NCBI GenBank assembly: GCA_963787375.1
Contig: CAWBCR010000017.1
Span: 186,001 to 250,000 of the forward strand
Direction: 5' to 3'
Source of the DNA: CAWBCR01 sp963787375
GTDB lineage: Bacteria; Chloroflexota; Anaerolineae; Aggregatilineales; UBA3940
Length of the DNA: 64,000 bases
This document shows, piece after piece, positions 34,429-44,489 of this stretch (position 1 is its first letter; every line of letters starts with the position of its first letter). The notes below the pieces were generated by a model. The model saw only the letters and a program-made list of their open reading frames with translations. It did no database searches and had not been told where the DNA came from. Made by a program: the position numbers and the translations under genes.

Positions 34429-35284
34429 CTAGAAATCGCGGCGGCTGAAGGACCACATCGACGCGGCCAGCAGCGCGATCACGTACAACACGCTGTACAC
34501 GATGAACGCATTGCTGGGCTGGCTGGCGACCGAGAAGGGTGTGAGCCCGGTGCCCAGCGACCCCGCGCTGGACTGGATCAGGCCAACCCCGTAGCGCCAC
34601 AGCGCCTCGCTGGGCATGAACAGGCTGGAGGCGATGCCGATATTCACGGCAGTCGTGGCTGCCCAGCACCGACCCAATCTGCTCGACCCAGCCGCCGGCA
34701 AAGGCGACGCCGTACAGCATGAAGACCACGATGCCGTTGGCCAGCGTGCTCATCAGCGTGCCGCCCAGCAGGCTGAGGCTCAGCACGACCAGGCTTTCGA
34801 GCATCAGCACGAGCAGCACGCCGAGCGAGTCTGGCGTGGCGAAGCCGGTGACGAAGTAGGCGGCCAGCATCACCCCGACGGCCAGCAGCGTCGTGTAGGA
34901 CAGCGTCAGCAGCGCGTGGCCAATCCATTTGCCGAGGATGATCTCCCAGCGGCGGATCGGCTTGGCGGCGATGGCGTGAATGGTGGCCGTGTCGATCTCG
35001 CCGGAAATCGTGCCGACAGTAGTGAGAGCCGTCACCATCACCACCAGGAAGTTCACCACGTACAGTCCGGCGCTCAGGAAGATGCTGGCGAACAGTGCGC
35101 CCTGGCGGGCCGGGCCATGCTGGGTGAAATCCGTCCAGGCGAAGTACAGGCCTGCTGCGTAAATCCCCACAAAGACCAGCCCCAGCCCCAGGCCGAGCCA
35201 CAGCATCCGGCGGCGGCGCGCTTCCCGAATGGTCAGGCGGATCACGACGATGATCTGGTGGGCGAAGCTCACTTCCTGTGTCAT
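34429..35284 (-). CDS. ABC-2-type transporter permease (NosY-like), one frame change
   Basis: About 284 residues after joining frames near 34660. The start MTQEVSFAHQIIVVIRLTIREARRRRM leads into six predicted transmembrane helices. FLVVMVTALTTVGTISGEIDTATIHAIAAKPIRRWEIILGKW is a classic ABC-2 pattern: an exported loop, then a cytoplasmic stretch with K-P-I-R-R before a helix. The C-terminus resumes in the new frame with TAVNIGIASSLFMPSEALWR and ends VIALLAASMWSFSRRDF. ATG 35284 overlaps the ATPase stop by four bases (ATGA), so the two are translationally coupled. The substrate is unknown. Confidence 0.82.
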
Positions 35285-36217
35285 CCGTCGGCCCCTTCGC
35301 GCGGCGCACCATCCATAATCTGCACGAACATCTCCTCCAGCGTGAGGTGCTGCGGCGACAGCGCGTAAACCCGCAGCCCCTGCCCGACCAGCCACGCGGT
35401 GAGGTCTGGCAGGCGGCTCTCGTCGGGCACCGTCAGGCTGACCGTGCGCGGATCGGTGCGCGTGACGTTCTCACCCCACGCCGCCAGATCATCGAGCAGC
35501 CCGTCCGGCACGCTCTCCAGCCGCACGGCGACCCGCACCAGCCCGGCAGACAGCTCCTGCATCGACCCGGCCCGCACTACGCGCCCTTGCCGGAGAAACG
35601 CGACCCGGTTGCAGGTCACCTCGACCTCGCTCAGCAGGTGTGAGTTGAGAAAGACGGTGGTGCCTTCTTCGCGGACCGTGTGGATCACGTCGCGCACCAG
35701 CCGCCTGCCGAACGGGTCAAGCCCGGAGGTCGGCTCGTCGAGAAAGACGAGCGCCGGGCGGGGCAGCAGCGCCATCGCCAGCCCGATGCGCTGAAGCATC
35801 CCCTTTGAGAAGGTCTCGAGCCGCTTGTGGATAGAGTTCTGACAGGTCCATCTGCTCGACGAGGCGCGGGATGCGCTCGGCGCGGTCGATTGCGCTCATC
35901 CCGTAGAGCTGGCCGTGCAGGTCGAGGAATTCATCAGCGCACAGCCACTCGTGGAAGCGGAAGTGCTCCGGCAAAAAGCCGACCGCGCGGCGTGCCTCCG
36001 GGCGGTCGATGGGCAGGCCAAGCAGAAAACCGCTGCCCGCCGTGGGCCGCACGAGGCCCAACAGCATTTTGATCGAGGTGGTCTTGCCCGCGCCGTTGGG
36101 GCCCAGAAAGCCGAACACCTCGCCGCGCCCCACCTGGAGCGTCAGCCCCTCGACGGCAACCTTGCTCTCGTTGTAGACCTTGCGCAGTTCGAATGTCTCG
36201 ATGGCGTAAGCGGTCAT
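35281..36217 (-). CDS. ABC-2-type transporter ATPase, one frame change
   Basis: About 310 residues after joining frames near 35830. The N-terminal part has Walker A GPNGAGKTTSIK and the Q-loop region GFLPEHFRFHEWL. The second frame supplies the signature FSKGMLQRIGLA, Walker B ALVFLDEPTSGLDP and the switch His in LNSHLLSEVE. A regulatory C-terminal domain of about 90 residues follows. Proteins of this NatA/CcmA/NosF group drive ABC-2 exporters of antibiotics, sodium or copper-related cargo. It is the first gene of a two-gene unit with the permease at 34429. The break occurs just before the signature motif and leaves both halves well conserved. Confidence 0.87.
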
Positions 36218-36371
36218 GGGGCCTCAATGGATGATAGGAATGGCATGCTCAGTGCATCAACCGCCTCACATTATAGCGCAGTGGTGGCGTGTCGCGGCAA
36301 GCAGAGGGCACGGCAGAAAGCCGAAAGCTCTCGCACCATGCCCCCTGTGTTTGTTCCGCTGATAGCCGTGC

Positions 36372-37505
36372 CTAGTTGTCTTCCATCAATTCGGCGATGG
36401 CGATCAGACTGCGATTGTTGCTGCCGGTCACCATCGTCACGACACCATTCTTCTGCCACACGATGGCGCTCTGTGGTTCCCCGCTGTTGGCATCGTTGCT
36501 CGCCTCGAACAGCAGCCCGGATGTCCCGTTGATATCCACCTCGGTCACGTTGGCTGCGCCCACCGGGATGGGCACCACGAGCGTGGTTGCCCAGTCGATG
36601 CGCTGGCTGAGGCGCGCGGCCTGCTGGGGCGTCATGCCCAGAAGCTGTAGCATCGCATTGCCCAGCGCCTGGACGTCTACCCCATCCGGCACCTTGACTG
36701 TGGGGCTGGGTATCTGGAAGATGGTGAAATCGTTGTGCAGGTCGGGGTCGCCGTCGCTGTAGTTCAGCATCACACCTGCAGGGACGCTGATGTCGAATGG
36801 CTGCCCATCGATGTTGTCAGGCAGCAGCGACGGGTCCTCGCCGACCGCCTGGAACACAGCCCGCAGCGAGGCAAGGTCCGGTGTATAGCGCTCGGCCCAG
36901 CTATCGGTCACCATGATTTCGTCAGGGGTGCCAAATCCCTGCGGCGTGGTGGGGGTAAACCCGGCCTGCGCGGCGGCCTCATCCAGACTGGCTACCGAGG
37001 TCGGTTGGCCCCTGTCCTTGAGTATCTCCTGCTCACCCATGTACATGTTCTGGTTGAGCGCCTCGCCGATCTGCTGCATGCGCGCCGGGTCAACCGACAC
37101 AGTCGTGAACTGCTCGACCCGGAACAGGCCGAGGAAGTCACTGGCCATCGCGCGGACAGGCTCCAGCGCGAACAGCCCACCGACGACCAGCAAGGCGGCT
37201 AGGCCGATGCCCACTCGCCGCGCGTTCCGATTACTCCACAGTCTATTGAACATTGGGTTCTCCTGTCTTGTGCTTACGGTATCCTGCAACTGCGCCAGCG
37301 CGCGCTGCCTGTGCGGACTGTCAGGTGCGGCGGGAGCAAGCGCACTCAGCGCTGCCGACACGCGCCCGGCCCGTTGGCGCAGGTCTTCCACGCGGGCCTG
37401 GCAGCGGTCGCAGCCTCCCAGGTGCGTGCGGACCAACTCGCCGCGTGCGCTGTCCAGCATGCCGTCCAGATATTCAAGCAGCGCACCATCCGAAAGATGA
37501 GCCAT
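36372..37505 (-). CDS. Anti-sigma factor with zinc-finger motif and DUF4367-like extracytoplasmic domain
   Basis: The protein has 377 residues. The N-terminal 60 residues form an anti-sigma zinc-binding domain with the H-x3-C-x2-C motif in HLGGCDRC. One transmembrane helix lies near residues 96-115 (VGIGLAALLVVGGLFAL). The exterior domain of about 250 residues ends in a DUF4367-like beta unit (QSAIVWQKNGVVTMVTGSNN). It starts two bases after the stop of the ECF sigma gene, the standard arrangement in which the anti-sigma factor holds its sigma at the membrane until a signal arrives. The signal is unknown. Confidence 0.85.
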   Translation of the reverse strand: MAHLSDGALLEYLDGMLDSARGELVRTHLGGCDRCQARVEDLRQRAGRVSAALSALAPAAPDSPHRQRALAQLQDTVSTRQENPMFNRLWSNRNARRVGIGLAALLVVGGLFALEPVRAMASDFLGLFRVEQFTTVSVDPARMQQIGEALNQNMYMGEQEILKDRGQPTSVASLDEAAAQAGFTPTTPQGFGTPDEIMVTDSWAERYTPDLASLRAVFQAVGEDPSLLPDNIDGQPFDISVPAGVMLNYSDGDPDLHNDFTIFQIPSPTVKVPDGVDVQALGNAMLQLLGMTPQQAARLSQRIDWATTLVVPIPVGAANVTEVDINGTSGLLFEASNDANSGEPQSAIVWQKNGVVTMVTGSNNRSLIAIAELMEDN

Positions 37506-37507
37506 GT

Positions 37508-38101
37508 CTAACCTTCCTCTCCCTGCTGCTGCGCGTATGCCTTCTCGAACGCCTCGCGGGCGCGGGCCAGCAGCGTCCCGACCGATCCCGGCGCGACCCC
37601 AACGATGTCGGCCAGTTCCTGGTAGCTCAGGCCCATCTCTCTGAGGACGAGCAGCCTGGCCAGGCGAGGCCGGATGGTGGCCAGAGCCGCCTGCGCCGCC
37701 TGGCGAGCCTCTCGCCGGGTGACGCGCTCCTCAGGGCCGGGTGGGTGATCTTCCGTCAGCGCCTCGCCCACTGCTGCCTGCTGCTCGCGGCGGTCGCGGC
37801 GAGCGCGGGCGCGCAGCGCGTTGTACCCCATGTTAGTCGCCACCTGGTACAGCCAGCCCGCGACGTTCTCGCCGTGCCGCAGGCGGTTCTGGTACAGTTT
37901 AAGGAACACTTCCTGCGCGATGTCCTCAGCTTCGGCGCGGGTCCCGGTCAGGCGGAAGAGCACACCGTACACCCGGTCGTAGTGGCGCTCAAAGAGCGCC
38001 TCGAAGCAGGATTCGTCCCCCGCCTGGAACCGTGCGAGCAGCAGGGCGTCTGAAACGACCGTCACAGCATCTCCCGGTTGATCTGACATCGACTTCACCA
38101 T
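37508..38101 (-). CDS. ECF-family RNA polymerase sigma factor
   Basis: A 197-residue ECF sigma factor. Region 2 spans about residues 22-95 (FEALFERHYDRVYGVLFRLTG, EDIAQEVFLKLYQ, NVAGWLYQVATNMGYNALRAR). Region 4 spans 130-185 (LLVLREMGLSYQELADIVGVAPGSVGTLLARARE). The linker is rich in Arg, Glu and Gln. The next gene on the same strand is its zinc-finger anti-sigma factor. ATG 38101 may be followed by the real start at codon 5 (MSDQPGD). Its targets are unknown; the ABC-2 exporter just beyond the anti-sigma gene is a candidate. Confidence 0.92.
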   Translation of the reverse strand: MVKSMSDQPGDAVTVVSDALLLARFQAGDESCFEALFERHYDRVYGVLFRLTGTRAEAEDIAQEVFLKLYQNRLRHGENVAGWLYQVATNMGYNALRARARRDRREQQAAVGEALTEDHPPGPEERVTRREARQAAQAALATIRPRLARLLVLREMGLSYQELADIVGVAPGSVGTLLARAREAFEKAYAQQQGEEG

Positions 38102-38381
38102 CTAAACACCACCAGCTTGCTGGATGTGACAACTCTATTGGACCCACTTTTGCGGCAGCGTACCAGTTGAGGTACGTACTCTGAGCAGAGAGCAGGCGGA
38201 GACTCAGCCGCAAGGCCTGCCTTGTCAAACCTTGGTGGTTTGTGCTACGATCACCGCAACTACCACAGGTTGACGGTCGCTCGCGGAGCCGTAATCCACG
38301 ACGGCGTTGGGCTCCCAACCCATCGAAAAGTGCTGTCAGCCTTTCCACCGCGTTCCTGAGTTGAATCGGAGGGACGATTCC

Positions 38382-39296
38382 GTGAGACTGTGGAATCGGT
38401 ATTATGTCCCACGCACGGTTAACGAAGCCCACGACCTATTGGCTCGGTACGATGGCGCTGCCTGCGTTATCGCTGGCGGCACGGATCTGCTGCTCGACAT
38501 CAAGCAGGACCACCGCCCGCCGGTCGAAGCCCTTGTCGATATCACACGCATCGAAGAATTAACGCAGATCGTGCCGGATGGGGATCGAGTCACTATCGGT
38601 GCAGGGGTGACGCACACCCAGATCGTCGAGTCTGAGGTGCTGGCCTCGCGCGCGACCTGCCTCGTCGAGAGCTGCGGCGTGGTGGGCGGGCCGCAAGTGC
38701 GCAACGTGGCGACGCTGGGTGGCAATGTGGCCCACGCCCTGCCCGCCGCCGATGGCACCACGGCGCTGGTCGTGCTAGATGCCGAGGCCGAAGTCATGCA
38801 GGGCGGCGAGCGCCGCCGCGTGCCGATCCGGGACATGTTCCGGGGACCGGGCGAGTCGCTGCTCGATTCGACGCGTGACCTGCTGTTGAGCTTCCGCTTC
38901 GCGTTGTGTGGCCCTCATGAGGCAACCGCCTTCAAGCGCATCATGCGCCCGCAGGGTGTGGCGCTGCCGATCCTGGGCTGCGCCGTGTGGCTGAAATTGA
39001 GCGACGACCTGGCCGTGATTGATGACGCGCGGGTGTGCATCGGCCCGGTCGCGCCGGTGCCGGTTCGCGCAGCCGAAGTCGAGGCGGCGCTCAAGGGAGA
39101 AAGGGTCTCGGACAGTCTGCTTGGCGAGGCGGTCAGGGTGGCGCGTGAGGCGCTGCACCCGAGGGCCAGCAAGTACCGCGCCACGTCGGATTACCGCGTC
39201 GAGATGATCGAGGTGCTGCTGCAGCGGGCGCTGGCGCTGGCCATCGAGCGCGCCCGCACCGGCGAAGCCACGCCCGAAGGCGTTGGGTTGGAGTGA
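38382..39296 (+). CDS. Molybdenum hydroxylase FAD-binding subunit (XdhB/YgfM-like)
   Basis: The protein has 304 residues from GTG 38382, with GGAGGG eight bases ahead. The N-terminal FAD domain has AACVIAGGTDLLLDIKQ and GAGVTHTQIV. The second flavin motif, VVGGPQVRNVATLGGNVAHALPAAD, is the strongest identifier. The C-terminal CO-dehydrogenase flavoprotein domain ends near HPRASKYRATSDYR. It passes electrons from the 2Fe-2S clusters to NAD or another acceptor. The fused 2Fe-2S/molybdopterin gene begins 15 bases downstream, an arrangement like E. coli ygfM-xdhD. The longer open frame back to 38307 has no family support. Confidence 0.92.
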   Translation: MRLWNRYYVPRTVNEAHDLLARYDGAACVIAGGTDLLLDIKQDHRPPVEALVDITRIEELTQIVPDGDRVTIGAGVTHTQIVESEVLASRATCLVESCGVVGGPQVRNVATLGGNVAHALPAADGTTALVVLDAEAEVMQGGERRRVPIRDMFRGPGESLLDSTRDLLLSFRFALCGPHEATAFKRIMRPQGVALPILGCAVWLKLSDDLAVIDDARVCIGPVAPVPVRAAEVEAALKGERVSDSLLGEAVRVAREALHPRASKYRATSDYRVEMIEVLLQRALALAIERARTGEATPEGVGLE

Positions 39297-39311
39297 ATTG
39301 AGGGGGAAGTG

Positions 39312-42125
39312 ATGAGCCAGATATCGATCAGGGTAAACGGAACGCTGGTTGAGCGCGATGCCCTGGAATCGCGGACGCTGGCCGAGTTTCTGCGGTTGGA
39401 TCTGGGCCTGACCGGCACGAAGATCGGCTGCGACGAAGCCGAGTGTGGAATCTGCACCGTGCTGGTCGATGGGCTGCCGGTCGATTCGTGCGTCTACCCG
39501 CTGTTCAAGGCGCAGGGAGCAGAAGTTCAGACCATTGAAGGGCTTGCGCAGGGCGACACGCTCCACCCCCTGCAGCGGGCGTTCATGGAGCAAGGCGCGG
39601 TGCAGTGCGGCTTCTGCACGCCGGGCCTGGTCATGACCGCCAAAGCTCTGCTGGACGGCAACCCTGACCCAACCGAGCGCGAAATTCGCGTCGCACTGAA
39701 GGACACCTACTGCCGCTGCACTGGCTACAGCAGCGTCTTCCGCGCGATTCAGTCGGCGGCGCGCGAGATACAGGGGGAGCAGCCGTCTGCATGGGCAGGC
39801 GCTGAGACGCTCGCGCCGCTGAACGTCATCGGCAGGCCGGTGCCGCGCCCCGAAGAGCATGACAAGGTGACCGGCAAGGCTCGCTACGCCGACGACTATG
39901 CCTTCCCTGGCATGCTGTACGGGCGCACCCGCCGCAGCGATTACCCCCACGCTCGCATTCTGAGCATCGACACCGCCGAGGCCGAGGCACTGCCCGGCGT
40001 GCGCGCCGTGCTGACCCACAAAGATATTCCGGGCGAGAACATTCACGGGCTAGTGCACAAGGACTGGCCCTGTCTGGCCGGGGACAAGGTGCGCTATATG
40101 GGCGATCCGATTGCCATTGTGGCAGCGGACAGCCCGGAGATCGCCGCGCAGGCGGTCGACCTGATCAAGGTGGACTATGAGCCGCTGCTGGTGGTCGACA
40201 ACCCGGTTTACGCCGCCAGCGACGGGGCCCCTATCGTTCACGAGGAGTGCGAGACCGGGAATCTGCTCAAGCATATCAAGGTACGCCACGGAGACCTCTC
40301 GCAGGGGTTCGCCGAGGCCGACGTCGTCGTCGAGCGGACCTACACCACGCCGACGACCGAACACGCTTTCCTTGAGCCGGAATGTGCCATCGGCGTCCCG
40401 GCAGATTTCGACGCGGAACATGAAAAGGTCACCGTCTATGTCGGCTCGCAGATCGCCTACCAGGACCGCAACCAGGTCGCTAAGATACTTGGCGTGCCCG
40501 ACGAGCAGGTGCGCATCCGGGGGACGCTGATCGGCGGCGGGTTCGGCGGCAAGGAAGACCTCGCCGCGCAGGCGCACGTCGCGCTGTTGGCGCAGGCTAC
40601 GGGCTGTCCGGTCAAGATGCTGTACAGCCGCCAGGAGTCGCTGCTGTTCCACCCCAAGCGGCACGCCACCGTGATCCGCATTAAGATCGGTGCGAGGCGC
40701 GATGGCAAGCTGACTGCCATCGAGGCGGAACTGTACGGCGATGGCGGCGCATACGCCTCGCTGAGCGACAAGGTGATGACCCGCGCCACGACCCACGCCA
40801 CCGGTCCCTATAATGTGCCCAACGCGAAAGTCGACTGCTACGTGATGTACACCAATAACCCGCCGTCAGGCGCGTTCCGGGGCTTCGGGGTCACGCAGTC
40901 CGCGTTTGCCGTCGAAAGCACGATGGATATTCTGGCGGCGGAACTGGATATCGACCCGATCGCGTTCCGCCAGATGAACGCCCAGCACGTCGGCGTGACG
41001 ACTGCCACCGGACAGCTTCTCCGCGAGAGCGTCGGCCTGCCGGAAACACTAGAGGACGTGCGCGCGGACCTGCTGGCCGGGGATAGTGATACACCCTTTA
41101 CCTGGGGCTGGCAGTCGGGTAGCAAGGCCTACGGTTGGGGCGTGGCCTGCGCCTACAAGAACACCGGCCTGGGCGGCGGCGCGCCTGACAACTCGGCGAT
41201 TGAGGTCGAAGCGTACGCGGATGGCACGGTCGAGGTACGCACTTCGGCTGCCGACATCGGACAGGGAATCGGGATGGTGGTCGCGCAGTGCGCGGCAGAG
41301 GAGCTTGGCATCCGCTACGAAGACGTGCGGGTGATGCTGCCTGACACCGATCTGACTCCCAACGCCGGGCCGACCACCGCCTCGCGGCAGACATATGTCA
41401 CCGGCAACGCGGCGCGACTGGCCTCCTCGGCGCTGCGTGAGGCGCTGCAGTCGGTTGCCGCCGAGCATCGCAATGTCCCGCCTGAGCAGATTCGCTTCGA
41501 AGAGGGGCTGGTCCGTTATGACGGGCAGGCCATCCCGATCGGCGAGGTGGTCGGCTGGATGCAGCAGCAGGGTCTGCGACCCCTGGCAAGCTATGAGTAT
41601 CACGCCCCGGCAACGCAGCCGCTGGGCACCGGCGGCGACATGCACATCGCCTTCTCGTATGCGACCCAGGCCGCGCTGGTCGAGATCGACCTGGAGACGG
41701 GCGAAGTGCACGTGCTCAAGATTATCTCCAGCACCGATGTGGGCCGCGCGATCAACCCGCGCTCGGTGCAGGGCCAGATCGAGGGTGGGATCGTCATGGC
41801 GCTGGGTAACTGCCTGACGGAAGAGTATATTGTCGAGCATGGCGTGCCCTGGACGACGCTGCTCGCGCGATACAAGATGCCCAGCATCAAGCACGCGCCG
41901 GAGATCGTCTCACACCTGGTCGAGCATCCGACGAGCGACGGGCCGTATGGTGCGAAAGGGGTCGGCGAGCTTCCGTCGATCAACACGACGCCGGCGATCT
42001 GTAACGCGATCTTCAACGCGACCGGCGTCCGCATCTTCAGCGTGCCGGTCGATCAGGATGCGCTGCTGCGGGCGATCAAGGCAGGCAAGAAGGAAGTAAA
42101 GACAACCTGGCACGACGTCCGCTAA
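39312..42125 (+). CDS. Molybdenum hydroxylase with fused 2Fe-2S and molybdopterin subunits (XdhD-like)
   Basis: The protein has 937 residues. Residues 1-155 hold two 2Fe-2S domains: a plant-ferredoxin-like one (CDEAECGICTVLV) and the helical one (QCGFCTPGLVM, YCRCTGY). From about 175 the hammerhead and molybdopterin domains follow, with GGGFGGKED, GAFRGFGVTQSAFAVES, DIGQGIGMVVAQ, TTASRQTYVTGN and GAKGVGELPSIN containing the catalytic Glu. Fusion of these parts plus a separate FAD subunit matches the XdhD group, which hydroxylates purines or similar rings. A nucleoside-type ABC importer follows 130 bases on, so purine use is the most likely role. GAGGGGGAAG precedes ATG 39312. Confidence 0.9.
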   Translation: MSQISIRVNGTLVERDALESRTLAEFLRLDLGLTGTKIGCDEAECGICTVLVDGLPVDSCVYPLFKAQGAEVQTIEGLAQGDTLHPLQRAFMEQGAVQCGFCTPGLVMTAKALLDGNPDPTEREIRVALKDTYCRCTGYSSVFRAIQSAAREIQGEQPSAWAGAETLAPLNVIGRPVPRPEEHDKVTGKARYADDYAFPGMLYGRTRRSDYPHARILSIDTAEAEALPGVRAVLTHKDIPGENIHGLVHKDWPCLAGDKVRYMGDPIAIVAADSPEIAAQAVDLIKVDYEPLLVVDNPVYAASDGAPIVHEECETGNLLKHIKVRHGDLSQGFAEADVVVERTYTTPTTEHAFLEPECAIGVPADFDAEHEKVTVYVGSQIAYQDRNQVAKILGVPDEQVRIRGTLIGGGFGGKEDLAAQAHVALLAQATGCPVKMLYSRQESLLFHPKRHATVIRIKIGARRDGKLTAIEAELYGDGGAYASLSDKVMTRATTHATGPYNVPNAKVDCYVMYTNNPPSGAFRGFGVTQSAFAVESTMDILAAELDIDPIAFRQMNAQHVGVTTATGQLLRESVGLPETLEDVRADLLAGDSDTPFTWGWQSGSKAYGWGVACAYKNTGLGGGAPDNSAIEVEAYADGTVEVRTSAADIGQGIGMVVAQCAAEELGIRYEDVRVMLPDTDLTPNAGPTTASRQTYVTGNAARLASSALREALQSVAAEHRNVPPEQIRFEEGLVRYDGQAIPIGEVVGWMQQQGLRPLASYEYHAPATQPLGTGGDMHIAFSYATQAALVEIDLETGEVHVLKIISSTDVGRAINPRSVQGQIEGGIVMALGNCLTEEYIVEHGVPWTTLLARYKMPSIKHAPEIVSHLVEHPTSDGPYGAKGVGELPSINTTPAICNAIFNATGVRIFSVPVDQDALLRAIKAGKKEVKTTWHDVR

Positions 42126-42257
42126 ATGATGTGGTAAACTCTGCCGTGGCCGGGAGAGGCTTCAGGCCCCGCTGACTTCATGCAGGGAGCGGAGCTTCAA
42201 ATGGAGGATGCCGCACGTCCGTGACCTCTGACTGTTTCCAACCACCGGGAGACACTT

Positions 42258-43409
42258 ATGCAGGTTAAACGGCCCCAATTCGGGGTTGTGCTGGATGCGC
42301 TGACGCCGGTGCTGGCAGTGCTGGCTGCGCTGCTGGTCGGCGCTGTCATGCTGCTGATGTTAAAGGCGAACCCGCTCGAAGCGTATGCGGCGCTCGTCAA
42401 GGGCGCTTTTGGCAGCCCCAACGCGCTCGCGGATTCGGTCGTCAAGGCGACGCCTCTGCTGTTCGTCGGGCTGGGGATTTGCATCGCCTTCCGGGGCGGC
42501 GTGATCAACATTGGCGGCGAGGGGCAGCTCGTCGCGGGCGCGGTCGCCTCGACGGCGCTGGCGCTGACGATGCCCAACGGGCCGGCCTGGGTCGTCGTCC
42601 CGCTGTGCCTGATTGCCGGCTTTCTCGCCGGGGGAATCTGGGGTGGGATCGCCGGCGTGCTGAAGGCGTACTTCAACGTCAACGAGATCCTGAGCACGAT
42701 TATGCTCAACCAGATCGCGGTGCAGGGCATGAATTTCATGCTGCGTGGCATCCTACTCGACCCGGACCAGTTCACTTCGGCCTCCCGCATCCCGCAGACC
42801 GCGCGCCTATCCGCCGCCTTCGACCTGCCGCGGCTGGTCCCTACCCGGCTGCACGCCGGGGCGCTACTGGCGGTCGTGCTGGCGGTCGTGGTGTACATCC
42901 TGTTGTGGCGCACGACAATCGGCTATCGCATCCGCGCCGTGGGCTACAATCCCGACGCCGCGCGCTATGCTGGCATCGACGTGAAGCGCTACATGGTGCT
43001 GTCGATGGCGCTTAGCGGGGCGTTCGCCGGACTGGGCGGGGCGGTGCAGGTCTTTGGCGTGTATCATCGCATGTTCACCGATGGCTCGGCCACTGGCTTC
43101 ACCAGCGGGGCTGGCTTTAACGGCATCGTCGCGGCGCTGTTCGGGCAGCTTCATCCGCTGGGCACCATACCGGCTGCCTTCTTCTTCGGCGCGCTGCTGG
43201 TCGGGGCTAACAGCCTGCAGCGGGTCATCCAGGTGCCGTCGGCGTTTATCACGACGCTCAACGGCCTGGTGGTGGTGTTCGTCGTCGGCAGTGACATCTG
43301 GCGGCGGCAGCGGGCCCGCCGGCGCGAGATCGCCCGCACGGCCGCGGCTCGCCCGCTGGGGCCCTCGGCTCTGCCCCCGGTCTCACTCGCTCCAGAGGAA
43401 AACCCATGA
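42258..43409 (+). CDS. BMP-type nucleoside ABC importer permease 1
   Basis: A 383-residue permease of the branched-chain/nucleoside (BPD_transp_2) family with about ten hydrophobic helices. Diagnostic stretches are ATPLLFVGLGICIAFRGGVINIGGEGQL, FNVNEILSTIMLNQIA, and IRAVGYNPDAARYAGIDVKR, the cytoplasmic coupling loop, followed by GFTSGAGFNGIVAALFG. These match NupP/YufP-like nucleoside permeases. The C-terminal 40 residues are Arg/Ala/Pro-rich and variable. Its stop overlaps the start of the second permease by four bases (ATGA). With the neighbours it completes a purine nucleoside importer downstream of the molybdenum hydroxylase. Confidence 0.9.
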   Translation: MQVKRPQFGVVLDALTPVLAVLAALLVGAVMLLMLKANPLEAYAALVKGAFGSPNALADSVVKATPLLFVGLGICIAFRGGVINIGGEGQLVAGAVASTALALTMPNGPAWVVVPLCLIAGFLAGGIWGGIAGVLKAYFNVNEILSTIMLNQIAVQGMNFMLRGILLDPDQFTSASRIPQTARLSAAFDLPRLVPTRLHAGALLAVVLAVVVYILLWRTTIGYRIRAVGYNPDAARYAGIDVKRYMVLSMALSGAFAGLGGAVQVFGVYHRMFTDGSATGFTSGAGFNGIVAALFGQLHPLGTIPAAFFFGALLVGANSLQRVIQVPSAFITTLNGLVVVFVVGSDIWRRQRARRREIARTAAARPLGPSALPPVSLAPEENP

Positions 43410-44356
43410 TTGGTGAGCTGCTTACCGCACGGGTACTGATCGGCATTGCGTCGTCGGGTGTGCGCCTGGCGACCCCTTACCTGTTCGCCGGGCTGGGAGA
43501 GACGTTTGGACAGCGCAGCGGCGTGTTGAACCTGGGCGTCGAGGGCATGATGCTGATCGGCGCATATGCCGCCTTCTACGCGACGTTCATCAGCGGCAGC
43601 CCGTGGCTGGGCCTGCTGGCGGCAATACTCGTCGGCGTGCTGATGGGCCTGGGGATGGCCTTCATCAGCGTCACGCTCAAGGCTGAGCAGGGCATCAGTG
43701 GGATCGGCGTGTACCTGTTCGGGCTTGGCTTGAGCGACCTGCTGTTCCAGAAGACGCTGGGCACGGTCGAGACGGTGAGCGGCTTCCAGCCGCTGCACAT
43801 CGCCGCCGTCGAGCAGAGCTCAAGCGCCCTGGTGCGGGGTTTTGGCCAGATTTTTCTCAGCCACAACCTGCTGGTGTACGTGGCCTTTGCCCTGGTCCCG
43901 ATCTCGTCATTTGTACTCAACAAAACGACCCTCGGCCTGAAGATCCGTTCGGTCGGCCAGAACCCGCAGGCCGCCGATTCGCTGGGGGTCAGCGTGAACC
44001 GGGTCCGCTACTTCACAGTGACCCTGGGTGGGGTGATGGCCAGCATCGCCGGGGCATCGCTGTCCATCGCACTGCTGAACGTCTTCCAGCAGAACATGAC
44101 TGCCGGGCAGGGGTTCATCGCTGTAGCGCTGGTCTATTTCGGCGCGTGGCGGCCTGTTGGCCTGCTGACCGGCGCGTTGATCTTCAGCCTGGTCAACGCC
44201 CTGCAGTTGTGGGTGCAGGTGCTTGGCATCCCCGTGCCATCCGAGATCGCAGTCATGATGCCCTACGTGCTGACGATCGTGGCGCTGATCATCGCCGTCC
44301 GGCGAGTTCAACAGCCCGCCGCGTTGACTAAGCCCTTTGAGCGCGGGGAACAATAA
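43406..44356 (+). CDS. BMP-type nucleoside ABC importer permease 2
   Basis: A 316-residue membrane protein, partner of the preceding permease. Family landmarks are ATPYLFAGLGETFGQRSGVLNLGVEGMM, GIGVYLFGLGLSDLLF, and the coupling loop KIRSVGQNPQAADSLGVSVNRVRY, followed by GQGFIAVALVYFGAWRPVG. It corresponds to NupQ/YufQ. Translation is coupled to permease 1 through an ATGA overlap. The transporter would import nucleosides or related bases from outside the cell, using the ATPase encoded at 45590 and the lipoprotein at 44490. Confidence 0.9.
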   Translation: MIGELLTARVLIGIASSGVRLATPYLFAGLGETFGQRSGVLNLGVEGMMLIGAYAAFYATFISGSPWLGLLAAILVGVLMGLGMAFISVTLKAEQGISGIGVYLFGLGLSDLLFQKTLGTVETVSGFQPLHIAAVEQSSSALVRGFGQIFLSHNLLVYVAFALVPISSFVLNKTTLGLKIRSVGQNPQAADSLGVSVNRVRYFTVTLGGVMASIAGASLSIALLNVFQQNMTAGQGFIAVALVYFGAWRPVGLLTGALIFSLVNALQLWVQVLGIPVPSEIAVMMPYVLTIVALIIAVRRVQQPAALTKPFERGEQ

Positions 44357-44489
44357 CATGGGGTCTCGTTCGTTCCACACAACCGAGGAGGCAAGAGGGA
44401 ACAATCCTGAACATGGTTCACGATGTAACGTCTGTGCGTCCGCAAGCCGTTCACAGAATTGCAGAACAATCAGAAAGGAAGAGAGAATT

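Noticed and set aside
38775..40046. 423-codon minus-strand open frame, and similar long frames at 8114-9376, 1451-2599 and 55573-56778
   Set aside because: High-GC shadows opposite well-supported genes; Arg/His/Gln-rich sequence without motifs.
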